Of a stretch of DNA of 9,636 nucleotides, positions 1 through 6,567 are shown piece by piece; positions within the stretch are counted from its first letter, which is position 1, and every line of letters starts with the position of its first letter. The translations under genes and the position numbers were made by a program. The DNA is taken from assembly GCA_903912405.1 (NCBI GenBank), contig CAIWHF010000177.1, positions 1 through 9,636 of the forward strand, in the 5' to 3' direction. Source of the stretch: an uncultured Bacteroidota bacterium (lineage in GTDB: Bacteria > Bacteroidota > Bacteroidia > Chitinophagales > Chitinophagaceae). The notes below the pieces were generated by a model. The model was not told the DNA's origin. It made no database searches and was given only the letters and a program-made list of their open reading frames with translations.

Positions 1-1
1 A

Positions 2-214
2 AGGCAATTAGAGGGCATTGAAATAGCTAAGAAAAATGGCACATATAAAGGCAGGGTTAAGGGTACAGCTGAAAGCAAAGATGAGTTTTTAGCCAAATAC
101 AAAGAAGTATCAAGACTATTGCGGATGAATAAAAGTTTAAGAGATATTGCTAGTCGAAGTGGTGCATCTTTAGCAACGGTTCAAAAGGTTAAAAAAATTT
201 CACAATTACCGTGA
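2..214 (+). CDS. Small serine recombinase (resolvase/invertase), C-terminal part only
   Basis: This is the last 70 residues of a serine site-specific recombinase; the catalytic N-terminal part lies outside the window. The visible segment starts in the long E-helix region (RQLEGIEIAKKNGTYKGR, typical of the resolvase family). It continues with a linker (KGTAESKDEFLAKYKEV) and a C-terminal helix-turn-helix around SLRDIASRSGASLATVQKVKK, then stops at TGA immediately followed by TAA. In the family this HTH binds the crossover or res site while the missing N-terminal serine cuts and rejoins DNA. Ending shortly after the HTH fits a small recombinase of about 190-210 residues rather than a large serine integrase, but the size is inferred. 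It points towards, and lies about 235 bp from, an abrupt break in the comM gene, so it probably belongs to the element inserted there. Confidence 0.85.
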   Translation, partial: RQLEGIEIAKKNGTYKGRVKGTAESKDEFLAKYKEVSRLLRMNKSLRDIASRSGASLATVQKVKKISQLP

Positions 215-244
215 TAAGTCACAAAAGAAAAATCTGTTAGAATA

Positions 245-397
245 TTGTTTGAAAATATCAAAAACACCTCAAATAAAACTATTACATTTAGCAAACAAAA
301 CCCCAATGACTGGAAGTACATTACAGTCCTTTCATTAACAGAAACTAAGCTAACTGAACTAAATAAACAAATAAAAGAAATACTAAGTGATTTATAA
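245..397 (+). CDS. Possible small ORF in the element, about 50 residues
   Basis: The frame opens after the TAA at 215-217 and stays open to the TAA at 395-397. There is no ATG, so the only plausible start I see is TTG at 245. The predicted product (from FENIKNTSNK to LNKQIKEILSDL) has protein-like composition: a hydrophobic stretch WKYITVLSL followed by a Lys/Glu-rich helix. I do not recognise it. It lies in the same frame as the recombinase, 30 bases beyond that gene's tandem stops. A second frame through the same bases is also open for part of its length, so coding potential is uncertain. It could be a real small gene, a remnant of a longer gene, or chance. Nothing else in 215-448 is recognisable. 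Confidence 0.2.
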   Translation: MFENIKNTSNKTITFSKQNPNDWKYITVLSLTETKLTELNKQIKEILSDL

Positions 398-448
398 GTT
401 ACTGACAAATAATCAAATACGGTCTGATTTTGGTTTCCACCTATTGTA

Positions 449-1161
449 ATACCATTAGCGATGTGGCACTTGTGGGTGGTGGAGGCAACCCACAACCAGG
501 AGAAATATCCTTAGCTCATAACGGCGTTTTGTTTTTAGATGAACTGCCAGAATTCAAACGAACAGTTTTGGAAGTGATGCGACAACCTATGGAAGAGCGT
601 AAAGTAACCATTTCGCGTGCAAAAGTAAGTATGGATTTTCCTGCAAGTTTCATGTTTCTAGCCTCCATGAATCCTTGCCCGTGTGGGTTTTATAATCACC
701 CCGATAAAGATTGTACGTGCAGTCCTATAATGGTACAGCGCTATTTAAATAAAATATCAGGGCCTTTATTAGATCGTATTGATTTGCATGTAGAAGTAAC
801 CCCGGTGGCGTTTTCTGAATTATCTAATAAGCAAGAGCAAGAAAAAAGTTATATGGTGAGAGATAGGGTTATTGCAGCCCGTGCCATTCAAGAAAAAAGA
901 TTCGAACAACAGGTAGGTATATATAGTAATGCGCAGATGGGTAGTAAATTATTAAAAGAGGTTTGTGAAATTGATGCTACGGGTCAGCATTTATTGAAAA
1001 CAGCTATGGAACGCCTTAACTTATCGGCACGGGCTTATGATCGTATTTTAAAAGTAGCCAGAACCATTGCAGATTTAGCCGACGCTAGCCATATTCAACC
1101 CGAGCATTTAGCGGAGGCTATACAATATAGAAGTTTAGATCGTGAGGGCTGGGCAGGATAA
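449..1161 (+). pseudogene. comM: Mg-chelatase-like AAA+ ATPase ComM/YifB, 5'-truncated
   Basis: This is the C-terminal half of a ComM/YifB family protein: about 238 codons remain, where the family is usually near 500-515 residues. Homology begins at TISDVALVGGGGNPQPGEISLAH. It keeps Walker B (GVLFLDELPEF), sensor 1 in ASMNPCPCG, a four-cysteine cluster (CPCG...DCTC), the Arg-finger region GPLLDRIDLHVEV, and the Mg-chelatase C-terminal domain with SARAYDRILKVARTIADLAD. The N-terminal S5/Lon-like domain and Walker A loop are missing, so ATP hydrolysis by this fragment is not expected. The frame can be read from a TTG at 430, but the first residues are non-homologous, so I treat it as a broken gene. 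In Vibrio, ComM is a hexameric helicase promoting branch migration during natural transformation. Loss here would be expected to lower recombination of incoming DNA, if this organism takes up DNA. Confidence 0.9.
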
Positions 1162-1166
1162 AAAAA

Positions 1167-1184
1167 CCCACAGCGAACTGTGGG
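1167..1184 (+). terminator. Rho-independent-type terminator after comM
   Basis: A perfect 7-bp stem CCCACAG/CTGTGGG closes a CGAA tetraloop. It is preceded by a run of A and followed by AATTTTCTCT. It begins 5 bp after the comM stop codon, so it is well placed to end comM transcription. The A-run before it could also let it work weakly in the other direction. Confidence 0.75.
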
Positions 1185-1192
1185 AATTTTCT

Positions 1193-1221
1193 CTAATTGA
1201 TAATGGAAACCCATCAATTAG
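1193..1221 (+). repeat. 9-bp perfect inverted repeat (hairpin or operator)
   Basis: CTAATTGAT (1193-1201) and ATCAATTAG (1213-1221) are perfect reverse complements separated by 11 bases; the loop holds GG and CC that could pair further. It lies 8 bp after the comM terminator stem and 90 bp before the next gene. No T-tract follows, so it is not a clear terminator. The rest of the 1162-1310 gap contains only a weak 6-bp inverted repeat (AATGTA/TACATT at 1231-1249) and AT-rich DNA; I see no convincing promoter there. Confidence 0.5.
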
Positions 1222-1310
1222 TAAACAAGCAATGTAAAAGTGCTACATTTATTTATACAAAAAAAATCCATATTGTTCCATCTATGTGAATTTACGATTA
1301 ACTTTAACCC

Positions 1311-2525
1311 ATGAATAATTGGTTAGTTTCTCAAGAAGGCATCCTCTTAAGGCAACAGGCAGAGCTGGTTTATGGAAAGCCAATCTTATATAGCTATGAA
1401 TGTGAAAGCTTGTCGAATCAAATTAAAAATGCAACAGGGCTCGATATTAGCGCGCAGACGCTAAGGCGCATGTGGGGATTTATAAAGGATGGTGTAGCTA
1501 TCTCTAAAAGAAGTGAACAAATAGTTTTAAAATATGCTGGTATTGATGAAATACAATCCTTAATAAAATTAAAAACAAACGTTACCCAATTAACAAAGGA
1601 AGAGAAAGCATTGGCCGACTTCATGAAACAATTTTATGAAGTAGAATCTGTAAATGAAGAAGATATAAATTATCAGATAGCTAATTATAAAGTATTTGTA
1701 AAAGTGATTAGTTCTGAGGCTATGTTGGCCTATTTGGGTCCTTATTTTGCCAAACATCCAATTGCGCAAGTGTACTTTTTCGAAAAGGCTCCCTATTTCG
1801 ATGGTATATGTGGTCCCTATCAGCATTATTTCAAAATGTACTTGAAAAACAAACACAATCCGGAGGCACAGCTCTTTGGTAATTGTGTTTTGCATTTTGC
1901 TGCCTTTATGCAAGTTAAAAAAGAAGAAGGAGCCGCTTTGTTAACAACAATAAATCAAATTGATGAGAACTTATCTTCTCATTCTTTTCCAGTGGCGCGT
2001 AAAGTTATGGCCAATCTTACTCAAGGCTATATGAATAAGGATCAACAACAAATTGAAAAGTGGACTAAAATTGCTTTTCAATGGCATAATAAGGTTAAAC
2101 CATCCAACAAAAGAGAGGGTTATTTTCCATTTTATCCTTTTGTAGTTGCCGATGCATTTAATTTAATTGGCAATTATGAAATGGCATTACAAATGATAGA
2201 AATTGGAGAGTTGGATTATATGCGCTATAAAGATGTAGCCTTTAATAATGGTTTTTATGAATCCTTGGATATTATAAAAGCTATAGCATTATTTGGTATA
2301 GGAAAGAAGGATCATGCAAAAAGAATATTGGCTAGAATTGATGAAGCTAATTTATCTTTTCTAACCAGAAAATACTTTATTATTCATAAGAAAATTATTG
2401 AGTTAGCTTTATGTGCTCAAACAGGTAGCAATAAATTTATAAAAATTAAAAAAGAGCTTAATGATTTAATGAAAGCAACAGGATTTGTTTTTTTTAAACA
2501 GATTTTAAAGCGATTCTCCTTGTAA
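1311..2525 (+). CDS. Hypothetical protein: HTH-like N-terminus with helical-repeat body
   Basis: The 404-residue product is not a named family that I recognise. Residues about 30-80 contain LSNQIKNATGLDISAQTLRRMWGF followed by a Ser/Lys-rich turn and a helix ending in KYAGI. This resembles the DNA-binding-like segments common in Bacteroidota proteins (an L-S-x-x-TL-x-R-x-WG core). Residues about 95-400 appear almost wholly alpha-helical, with TPR-like pieces such as NYEMALQMIEIGELDYMRYKD (about 288-308) and GKKDHAKRILARIDEANLSF (about 331-350). There is no signal peptide or membrane segment, so it is probably cytoplasmic. A sensor or regulator role is inference from the architecture only. The ATG at 1311 gives a sensible N-terminus. 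The 3' end overlaps the convergent photolyase gene by 21 bp. It stands alone on its strand after the comM terminator. Confidence 0.7.
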   Translation: MNNWLVSQEGILLRQQAELVYGKPILYSYECESLSNQIKNATGLDISAQTLRRMWGFIKDGVAISKRSEQIVLKYAGIDEIQSLIKLKTNVTQLTKEEKALADFMKQFYEVESVNEEDINYQIANYKVFVKVISSEAMLAYLGPYFAKHPIAQVYFFEKAPYFDGICGPYQHYFKMYLKNKHNPEAQLFGNCVLHFAAFMQVKKEEGAALLTTINQIDENLSSHSFPVARKVMANLTQGYMNKDQQQIEKWTKIAFQWHNKVKPSNKREGYFPFYPFVVADAFNLIGNYEMALQMIEIGELDYMRYKDVAFNNGFYESLDIIKAIALFGIGKKDHAKRILARIDEANLSFLTRKYFIIHKKIIELALCAQTGSNKFIKIKKELNDLMKATGFVFFKQILKRFSL

Positions 2526-3815
2526 GGCTTTCGCATAAACTTCTAAGCATTTTTTTCTTGCTTCCTCATGAATTACTATAGGTGCAGGATAAGTTAAGTC
2601 ATCTAATTCAGGAATCCATTTTTTGATATAGCTGTGCTCCTTATCAAACTTAATTGTTTGTATATAGGGATTAAAAACTCTAAAATAAGGTGCAGCATCA
2701 CAGCCACAGCCTGCCGCCCATTGCCATCCGCCGTTGTTAGCTGCCAAATCGAAGTCTAATAAATGCAAGGCAAAAAAGTCAGCTCCTTTTTTCCAATCAA
2801 TTAGTAAGTGTTTGGTAAGAAAGCTCGCAACAATCATGCGTACTCGATTATGCATATAACCCGTTGCTACTAATTCGCGCATGCCTGCATCTACAATGGG
2901 GTAACCCGTTTTCCCCTCACACCAAGCCTTAAAATGCGTTTCTTTATCCGACCATTTTATGGCATTATATTTAGGTTTGAATGCACCGTTAACTACATGA
3001 GGAAAATGCCAAAGAATCATTTGATAGAATTCTCTCCAAATTAGTTCATTTAAAAAAGTTTCGTTTGTTGCTAATGCTTGAGCCACTAATTGTCGGATAC
3101 TTATAGTGCCAAATCGTAAATGAATACCTAATTTACTAGTGCCATTTTTTGCTGGAAAATCTCTTTCTTCGCTATAGGTTTGTAATAATTCGTTGCCAAC
3201 ATGTTTAGCAGGAAATACAGTTGCCTCTTTCTCAAAGTTCATAGCAGACAAAGAAATTATTTCTTTAGCTGCTGTTTTAATAAAATTATGAATAAGAGCA
3301 CTAGAAGCAAATGGATGAGTAAGTGATTTTGTAAATGCTGCTTTCCATTTTTTGCTATAAGGTGTAAAAACAGTATAAGGCGTGGTATCGTCTTTTACAA
3401 TTTCATTTTTTTCAAAAATTACTTGGTCTTTAAAGGTCTCAAAACTAATCCCCCGATCCGCTAAATAAGATTTAATAGCTTTATCTCTTTCTTGTGCATA
3501 GGGTTCATAATCGTGATTAGCAATTACATGTTGAACGGTATATTGTGCACAAAGTTTTTGGAATGCTACTAGAGGAGCATCATATACTACTTCTAATGAT
3601 GAGCCTATACCAACTAATACTTGTTGAAGCGCATTTAGTGTTTCATGAATAAAAGCAACGCGTCGATCGTTTTTAGGAAGCGATTGAAGTATGCTAGGAT
3701 CGAAAATAAAAACGGGCAATACGGGCAAGCCTAATTGAAGTGCTTTAAATAATCCATGATTATCATCTAAACGTAAATCGCGTCTAAACCAGAAAATAGT
3801 TACAGGTGTTTGCAT
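2505..3815 (-). CDS. phrB: Deoxyribodipyrimidine photolyase (class I cryptochrome/photolyase family)
   Basis: A flavoprotein that uses blue or near-UV light to split UV-induced pyrimidine dimers in DNA. It has 436 residues, close to the 430-480 usual for class I. The N-terminal antenna-binding Rossmann domain starts with VTIFWFRRDLRLDDNHGL (residues 5-22). The FAD domain carries LIWREFYQMILWHFP (259-271), GKTGYPIVDAGMREL (301-315), HNRVRMIVASFL (322-333) and DLAANNGGWQWAAG (356-369). By alignment to E. coli photolyase from memory, the electron-transfer Trp triad is W364, W341 and W298, and the FAD-contacting Asn of NNGGW and the dimer-stacking W366 are present. A CPD repair enzyme is therefore most likely; the GCGCDAAPYFRVFNP variant is common in Bacteroidota. 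It is the last gene of a reverse-strand cluster, 30 bp after serC. The start is ATG at 3815. Confidence 0.93.
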   Translation of the reverse strand: MQTPVTIFWFRRDLRLDDNHGLFKALQLGLPVLPVFIFDPSILQSLPKNDRRVAFIHETLNALQQVLVGIGSSLEVVYDAPLVAFQKLCAQYTVQHVIANHDYEPYAQERDKAIKSYLADRGISFETFKDQVIFEKNEIVKDDTTPYTVFTPYSKKWKAAFTKSLTHPFASSALIHNFIKTAAKEIISLSAMNFEKEATVFPAKHVGNELLQTYSEERDFPAKNGTSKLGIHLRFGTISIRQLVAQALATNETFLNELIWREFYQMILWHFPHVVNGAFKPKYNAIKWSDKETHFKAWCEGKTGYPIVDAGMRELVATGYMHNRVRMIVASFLTKHLLIDWKKGADFFALHLLDFDLAANNGGWQWAAGCGCDAAPYFRVFNPYIQTIKFDKEHSYIKKWIPELDDLTYPAPIVIHEEARKKCLEVYAKALQGESL

Positions 3816-3845
3816 GCTTTTAAAACAATAAAGAATATAAATTGT

Positions 3846-4907
3846 TTAGTGTGGATTTTGGTCGAAGGCAGTAATAACATTACACAAATGCTTTACAGAA
3901 GCTAGTTCAATAGCATTATATAAAGAAACTCTAAATCCGCCAACCGTTCTATAGCCATCTATTTGTATAATGCCAGCTTCCTTAGCAACATGCATAAAGG
4001 AATGATGTAATGCTGGATCTTTCATAGCAAAACAAACATTCATTAAAGAACGATCCTGTTCTTGTGCATACACTTCAAACAAATTACTGTTGTCAAGTGT
4101 ATGATAGAGCAAAGTTGCTTTTTCTTTAGCTTGTGCATTCATTATTTCTAGTCCACCCGTAGCTTTTATCCAACGCATATTTATCAACATTGCATAGATT
4201 GCAAATATAGGTGGGGTATTCATAATAGAATTGGCATTGACCCATTTTTTGTATTGATAATAAGAAGGCGTTAACGCGTTAGTATTTTTTATAAATGCTT
4301 TATCAATAATCACTAAGGAAGCACCTGCAATACCAATGTTTTTTTGAGCACCTGCATATATCAATGCAAAATCATTAATAGGTAAGGGCTTAGAAAAAAT
4401 GTCGGATGACATATCCGCAACCAAAGGAATGGAGTGCTTAGGATAAGTATGAAATTGTGTTCCTATATCGGTATTGTTAGATGTTATATGCACGTAATCA
4501 TAACCACTAAGATCTTGTTCTACAATAGGTAAAGTTTTAAAATTATTATTTTCGGACGAAGCAATAATCTCCGCTTTCCCATATTCTAAAGCAATATCGT
4601 AAGCTTTTTTAGACCAATTGCCGGAATGGATATACGCTGCTTTTTGTTGTAGAAAATTCTGTGCTATTAAATTAAAATGCCAAGTTGCTCCATTGGGCAT
4701 AAAGAGTACTTCTTTAGTATCATCAAGAAGATAAAGCTCTTTGCACAATTGAATAGCTTCTTCTAGTATAGCTTCGTACAAGGGTGTTCTATGATATATT
4801 TCTAAGATAGATAATCCCGTTTGCTCATAATCAATTAGCGCATTGGCTAGTTGTTCATAAACACTCTTGTGTAATTTGGCTGGTCCAGATCCAAAATTAT
4901 GAAGCAT
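3846..4907 (-). CDS. serC: Phosphoserine aminotransferase
   Basis: PLP enzyme that transfers the amino group of glutamate to 3-phosphohydroxypyruvate, the second step of serine synthesis, and can also act in vitamin B6 synthesis. I start it at ATG 4907 (353 residues), because the upstream alternative, TTG at 4913, adds only two residues. Residues are numbered from that ATG. HNFGSGPAKL opens the protein; H39 and R40 match the substrate phosphate-binding pair; W98 should stack on PLP; T146 (NNT) and D165 (VADMSS) contact the cofactor; K189 in AGAQKNIG is the Schiff-base lysine; R326 in GGFRVSLYNA should bind the substrate carboxylate. The sequence is divergent: FGSGPA, EIYHRTP and PNGATWHF replace the usual FxAGPA, ESHR and GGA forms, and Tyr319 replaces the usual His of GHR. 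It begins 9 bp after the aldo/keto reductase stop; no serA is adjacent. Confidence 0.9.
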   Translation of the reverse strand: MLHNFGSGPAKLHKSVYEQLANALIDYEQTGLSILEIYHRTPLYEAILEEAIQLCKELYLLDDTKEVLFMPNGATWHFNLIAQNFLQQKAAYIHSGNWSKKAYDIALEYGKAEIIASSENNNFKTLPIVEQDLSGYDYVHITSNNTDIGTQFHTYPKHSIPLVADMSSDIFSKPLPINDFALIYAGAQKNIGIAGASLVIIDKAFIKNTNALTPSYYQYKKWVNANSIMNTPPIFAIYAMLINMRWIKATGGLEIMNAQAKEKATLLYHTLDNSNLFEVYAQEQDRSLMNVCFAMKDPALHHSFMHVAKEAGIIQIDGYRTVGGFRVSLYNAIELASVKHLCNVITAFDQNPH

Positions 4908-4916
4908 AGGCAATTA

Positions 4917-5906
4917 TTAAAATGAAGGTGCTACAGGTTTTGTTTGCATACAAGCTTCTATTTGCTCCAAAATTTCTGTAGTAAGCGTGGCATATACCTC
5001 TAATGCTTTTAAATTTTCTATTAATTGCGCTTCTTTTGTAGCACCTAAAATAGCGGTACTTACATTAGGATTACATAAGCACCAAGCAATAGATAATGTG
5101 GCTACACTGGTGTTCAACGCTGCTGCTATTTTAGCTAACTCCGCTACGCTTGTAAATCGTTCTTTACTTAACGTACGATCTTTTAACCATTCAAATCCTT
5201 CAATTGCTAATCGTGATCCTTCGGGGATTCCATTGTTATATTTTCCACTTAAAAGCCCAGAAGCAAGAGGGCTCCAAATGGTAGTGCCCATGCCTATATT
5301 TCTAAAAATAGATAAGTAATCTACTTCCATTTTTTGACGTTCGAATAAATTGTATTGAGGCTGTTCTACACTTGGTGCAATAAGGTTTAAATCTTTTGCT
5401 ATCATATGCGCTTCCATAATTTCTGCAGCACTCCATTCGCTCGTACCCCAATAAAGAATTTTGCCTTGTTGAATAAGCGTGTTCATAGTGGTAACTACTT
5501 CTTCAATCGGTGCATTTTTATCAGGTCTATGACAAAGGTATAAGTCTAGATAATCGGCTTGAAGGCGTTGTAGCGCTTCGTGACATGCTTCTATGATGTG
5601 CTTTCTACTAAGCCCCGTTTGGTTAGGTTTATTTTCTTTACCTCTCCATCCAAAAAAAACTTTACTAGAAATGGTATACGAAGTTCTATCCCAATTTTTA
5701 TTTTTTAATACACGACCCATCATTTTTTCCGACTCGCCTAAAGCATATACTTCCGCATTGTCAAAAAAGTTAACGCCATGATCATAGGCTATGCCCATTA
5801 ATCGATCTGAAATAGCATCATCTATTTGTTTGCTAAAGGTTACCCATGAACCAAAACTTAAAGCACTTAATTGCAGGCCCGAACGCCCCATTCTTCTGTA
5901 TTCCAT
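4917..5906 (-). CDS. Aldo/keto reductase, Kv-beta-like (AKR6-type)
   Basis: NADPH-dependent oxidoreductase with a TIM-barrel fold, 329 residues (full length). The opening MEYRRMGRSGLQLSALSFGSW, then GLSRKHIIEACHEALQRLQ (residues 98-116), YWGTSEWSAAEIMEAH (152-167), WSPLASGLLSGKYNNGIP (211-228), GFEWLKD (237-243) and AIAW/AILGATKEAQLIENL (about 273-299) closely follow the potassium-channel beta-subunit branch. The catalytic tetrad is complete: D49, Y54, K82 and H126 (in DLYLCHRPD). The animal Kv-beta proteins have Asn at the last position, so His here suggests an ordinary active reductase. The substrate cannot be told; carbonyl detoxification is a reasonable inference. It begins 5 bp after the DUF502 stop and ends 9 bp before serC, so it is translated within the same cluster. 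The start is ATG at 5906. Confidence 0.92.
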   Translation of the reverse strand: MEYRRMGRSGLQLSALSFGSWVTFSKQIDDAISDRLMGIAYDHGVNFFDNAEVYALGESEKMMGRVLKNKNWDRTSYTISSKVFFGWRGKENKPNQTGLSRKHIIEACHEALQRLQADYLDLYLCHRPDKNAPIEEVVTTMNTLIQQGKILYWGTSEWSAAEIMEAHMIAKDLNLIAPSVEQPQYNLFERQKMEVDYLSIFRNIGMGTTIWSPLASGLLSGKYNNGIPEGSRLAIEGFEWLKDRTLSKERFTSVAELAKIAAALNTSVATLSIAWCLCNPNVSTAILGATKEAQLIENLKALEVYATLTTEILEQIEACMQTKPVAPSF

Positions 5907-5911
5907 AATTT

Positions 5912-6496
5912 TTATTTTTTATTTTCTGCTTCTAAATCTATACTTGTCACCCCACCACTTACGGCAAATTTCATGGCTTCACCAGCATCCATAGTGGTTA
6001 CGGGTTTTATAGTTGTTTTATCAACGATAATTACCCATCCAGAGATAGCATAGGAATGCGGTAAATATACTGCTACCATATTTTCCATTCCTAAATAGTT
6101 CATATCTTTTTGAGTAACAAATCCTATACGCCATAGTTCCGGATCGTTATTTACTTTAACCCAAACGGGTTTATTGAAACGTCTTTTGTCTCCAACAAAT
6201 GAATCTAAAATATCTTTAATGGATGTGTAAATAAATTTTATACCCGGTGTGTGTTCTAGCAAATTACCCAGTGCGTTAATAACTGCTTTACCAATAAAAA
6301 ACCGAGTTCCTAAAAAACCAACAATTGTTACAAATACAATGATAATTACAAATCCCAAACCGCGAGGTACCCATGGTACCAAACTATCTACTGAATTGAA
6401 AATAGCAAAAATTAAATAGGCAGTAATACCTATAGGGCAAAGAATTAAAAGTCCTTGTAAAAAGGAACGCAGCAAACGAGCAAGGGTTTTTCGCAT
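5912..6496 (-). CDS. DUF502 family inner-membrane protein
   Basis: A 194-residue membrane protein of the DUF502 family (related to plant COV/LCV proteins), of unknown biochemical role. After a short basic N-terminus (MRKTLARLLR) there are two hydrophobic segments, about residues 12-34 (LQGLLILCPIGITAYLIFAIF) and 47-68 (LGFVIIIVFVTIVGFLG). The soluble C-terminal part has the family landmarks TPGIKFIYTSIKDILDSF, PVWVKV, WRIGFVTQ, VAVYLPHSYAISGWVIIV and a final AMKFAVSGGV. I choose ATG 6496: a TTG at 6517 would add seven residues but lies inside a -7 promoter box. The gene heads the four-gene reverse cluster. A functional link to the downstream enzymes is not evident. Confidence 0.88.
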   Translation of the reverse strand: MRKTLARLLRSFLQGLLILCPIGITAYLIFAIFNSVDSLVPWVPRGLGFVIIIVFVTIVGFLGTRFFIGKAVINALGNLLEHTPGIKFIYTSIKDILDSFVGDKRRFNKPVWVKVNNDPELWRIGFVTQKDMNYLGMENMVAVYLPHSYAISGWVIIVDKTTIKPVTTMDAGEAMKFAVSGGVTSIDLEAENKK

Positions 6497-6514
6497 AATA
6501 AGGGTTTTGTAATG

Positions 6515-6522
6515 CAAAAATA
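6515..6522 (-). promoter_or_regulatory. Bacteroidota -7 box for the DUF502-AKR-serC-phr cluster
   Basis: On the reverse strand the bases read TATTTTTG, matching TAnnTTTG. Transcription would start near 6508, giving a leader of about 11 bases before the ATG at 6496. I see no clear TTG/TTTG -33 element at the expected distance. The box supports the shorter DUF502 start. Confidence 0.5.
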
Positions 6523-6546
6523 AGGTATAAAATGGGTTTGTAGTTT

Positions 6547-6554
6547 TATATTTG
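6547..6554 (+). promoter_or_regulatory. Bacteroidota -7 box for the PagL-like gene
   Basis: TATATTTG is an exact match to TAnnTTTG. Transcription would start near 6561, leaving a very short leader before the ATG at 6568. The -33 element is not obvious; a TTTG at 6537-6540 is too close. It is divergent from the box at 6515-6522. Confidence 0.5.
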
Positions 6555-6567
6555 TAGATCTCTTTTA

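Larger units (their letters stand above)
1..448 (+). mobile_element. Right end of a probable mobile element inserted in comM
   Basis: The stretch holds the end of a serine recombinase gene and about 230 bases without a recognisable gene. It ends where comM homology begins abruptly, at about 449. Upstream of that point the comM reading frame is open only back to about 406 and encodes nothing resembling the conserved ComM segment that should precede TISDVALVGGGG (normally an RPFR-x-PHH type sequence). The boundary is therefore a rearrangement junction, not a natural gene start. A recombinase gene beside its own junction is typical of integrating elements. A short inverted repeat, AATCA/TGATT, lies at 411-415 and 425-429 just inside the junction. 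The left end, the cargo and the other half of comM are not in the window. A deletion or assembly join is the main alternative. Confidence 0.55.

Noticed and set aside
181..495. Reverse-strand open frame of 104 codons across the element junction
   Set aside because: It crosses the junction into comM and runs antisense to the conserved comM coding sequence; its translation has no recognisable domain.
430..1161. Reading comM as a complete 243-residue gene from the TTG at 430
   Set aside because: The first residues are not homologous, the Walker A half is missing and the protein is half the family length; it is a truncated copy.
1590..1913. Reverse-strand frames inside the helical protein gene (also 1418-1624)
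   Set aside because: They are antisense to a long gene with consistent protein features and show no family motifs.
4987..5319. Forward frames within the aldo/keto reductase gene (also 5593-5781 and 5791-6053)
   Set aside because: They are complementary shadows of strongly conserved coding sequence.
6497..6517. DUF502 start at TTG 6517
   Set aside because: The codon sits in a probable -7 box, and the ATG at 6496 gives the typical short basic N-terminus of the family.
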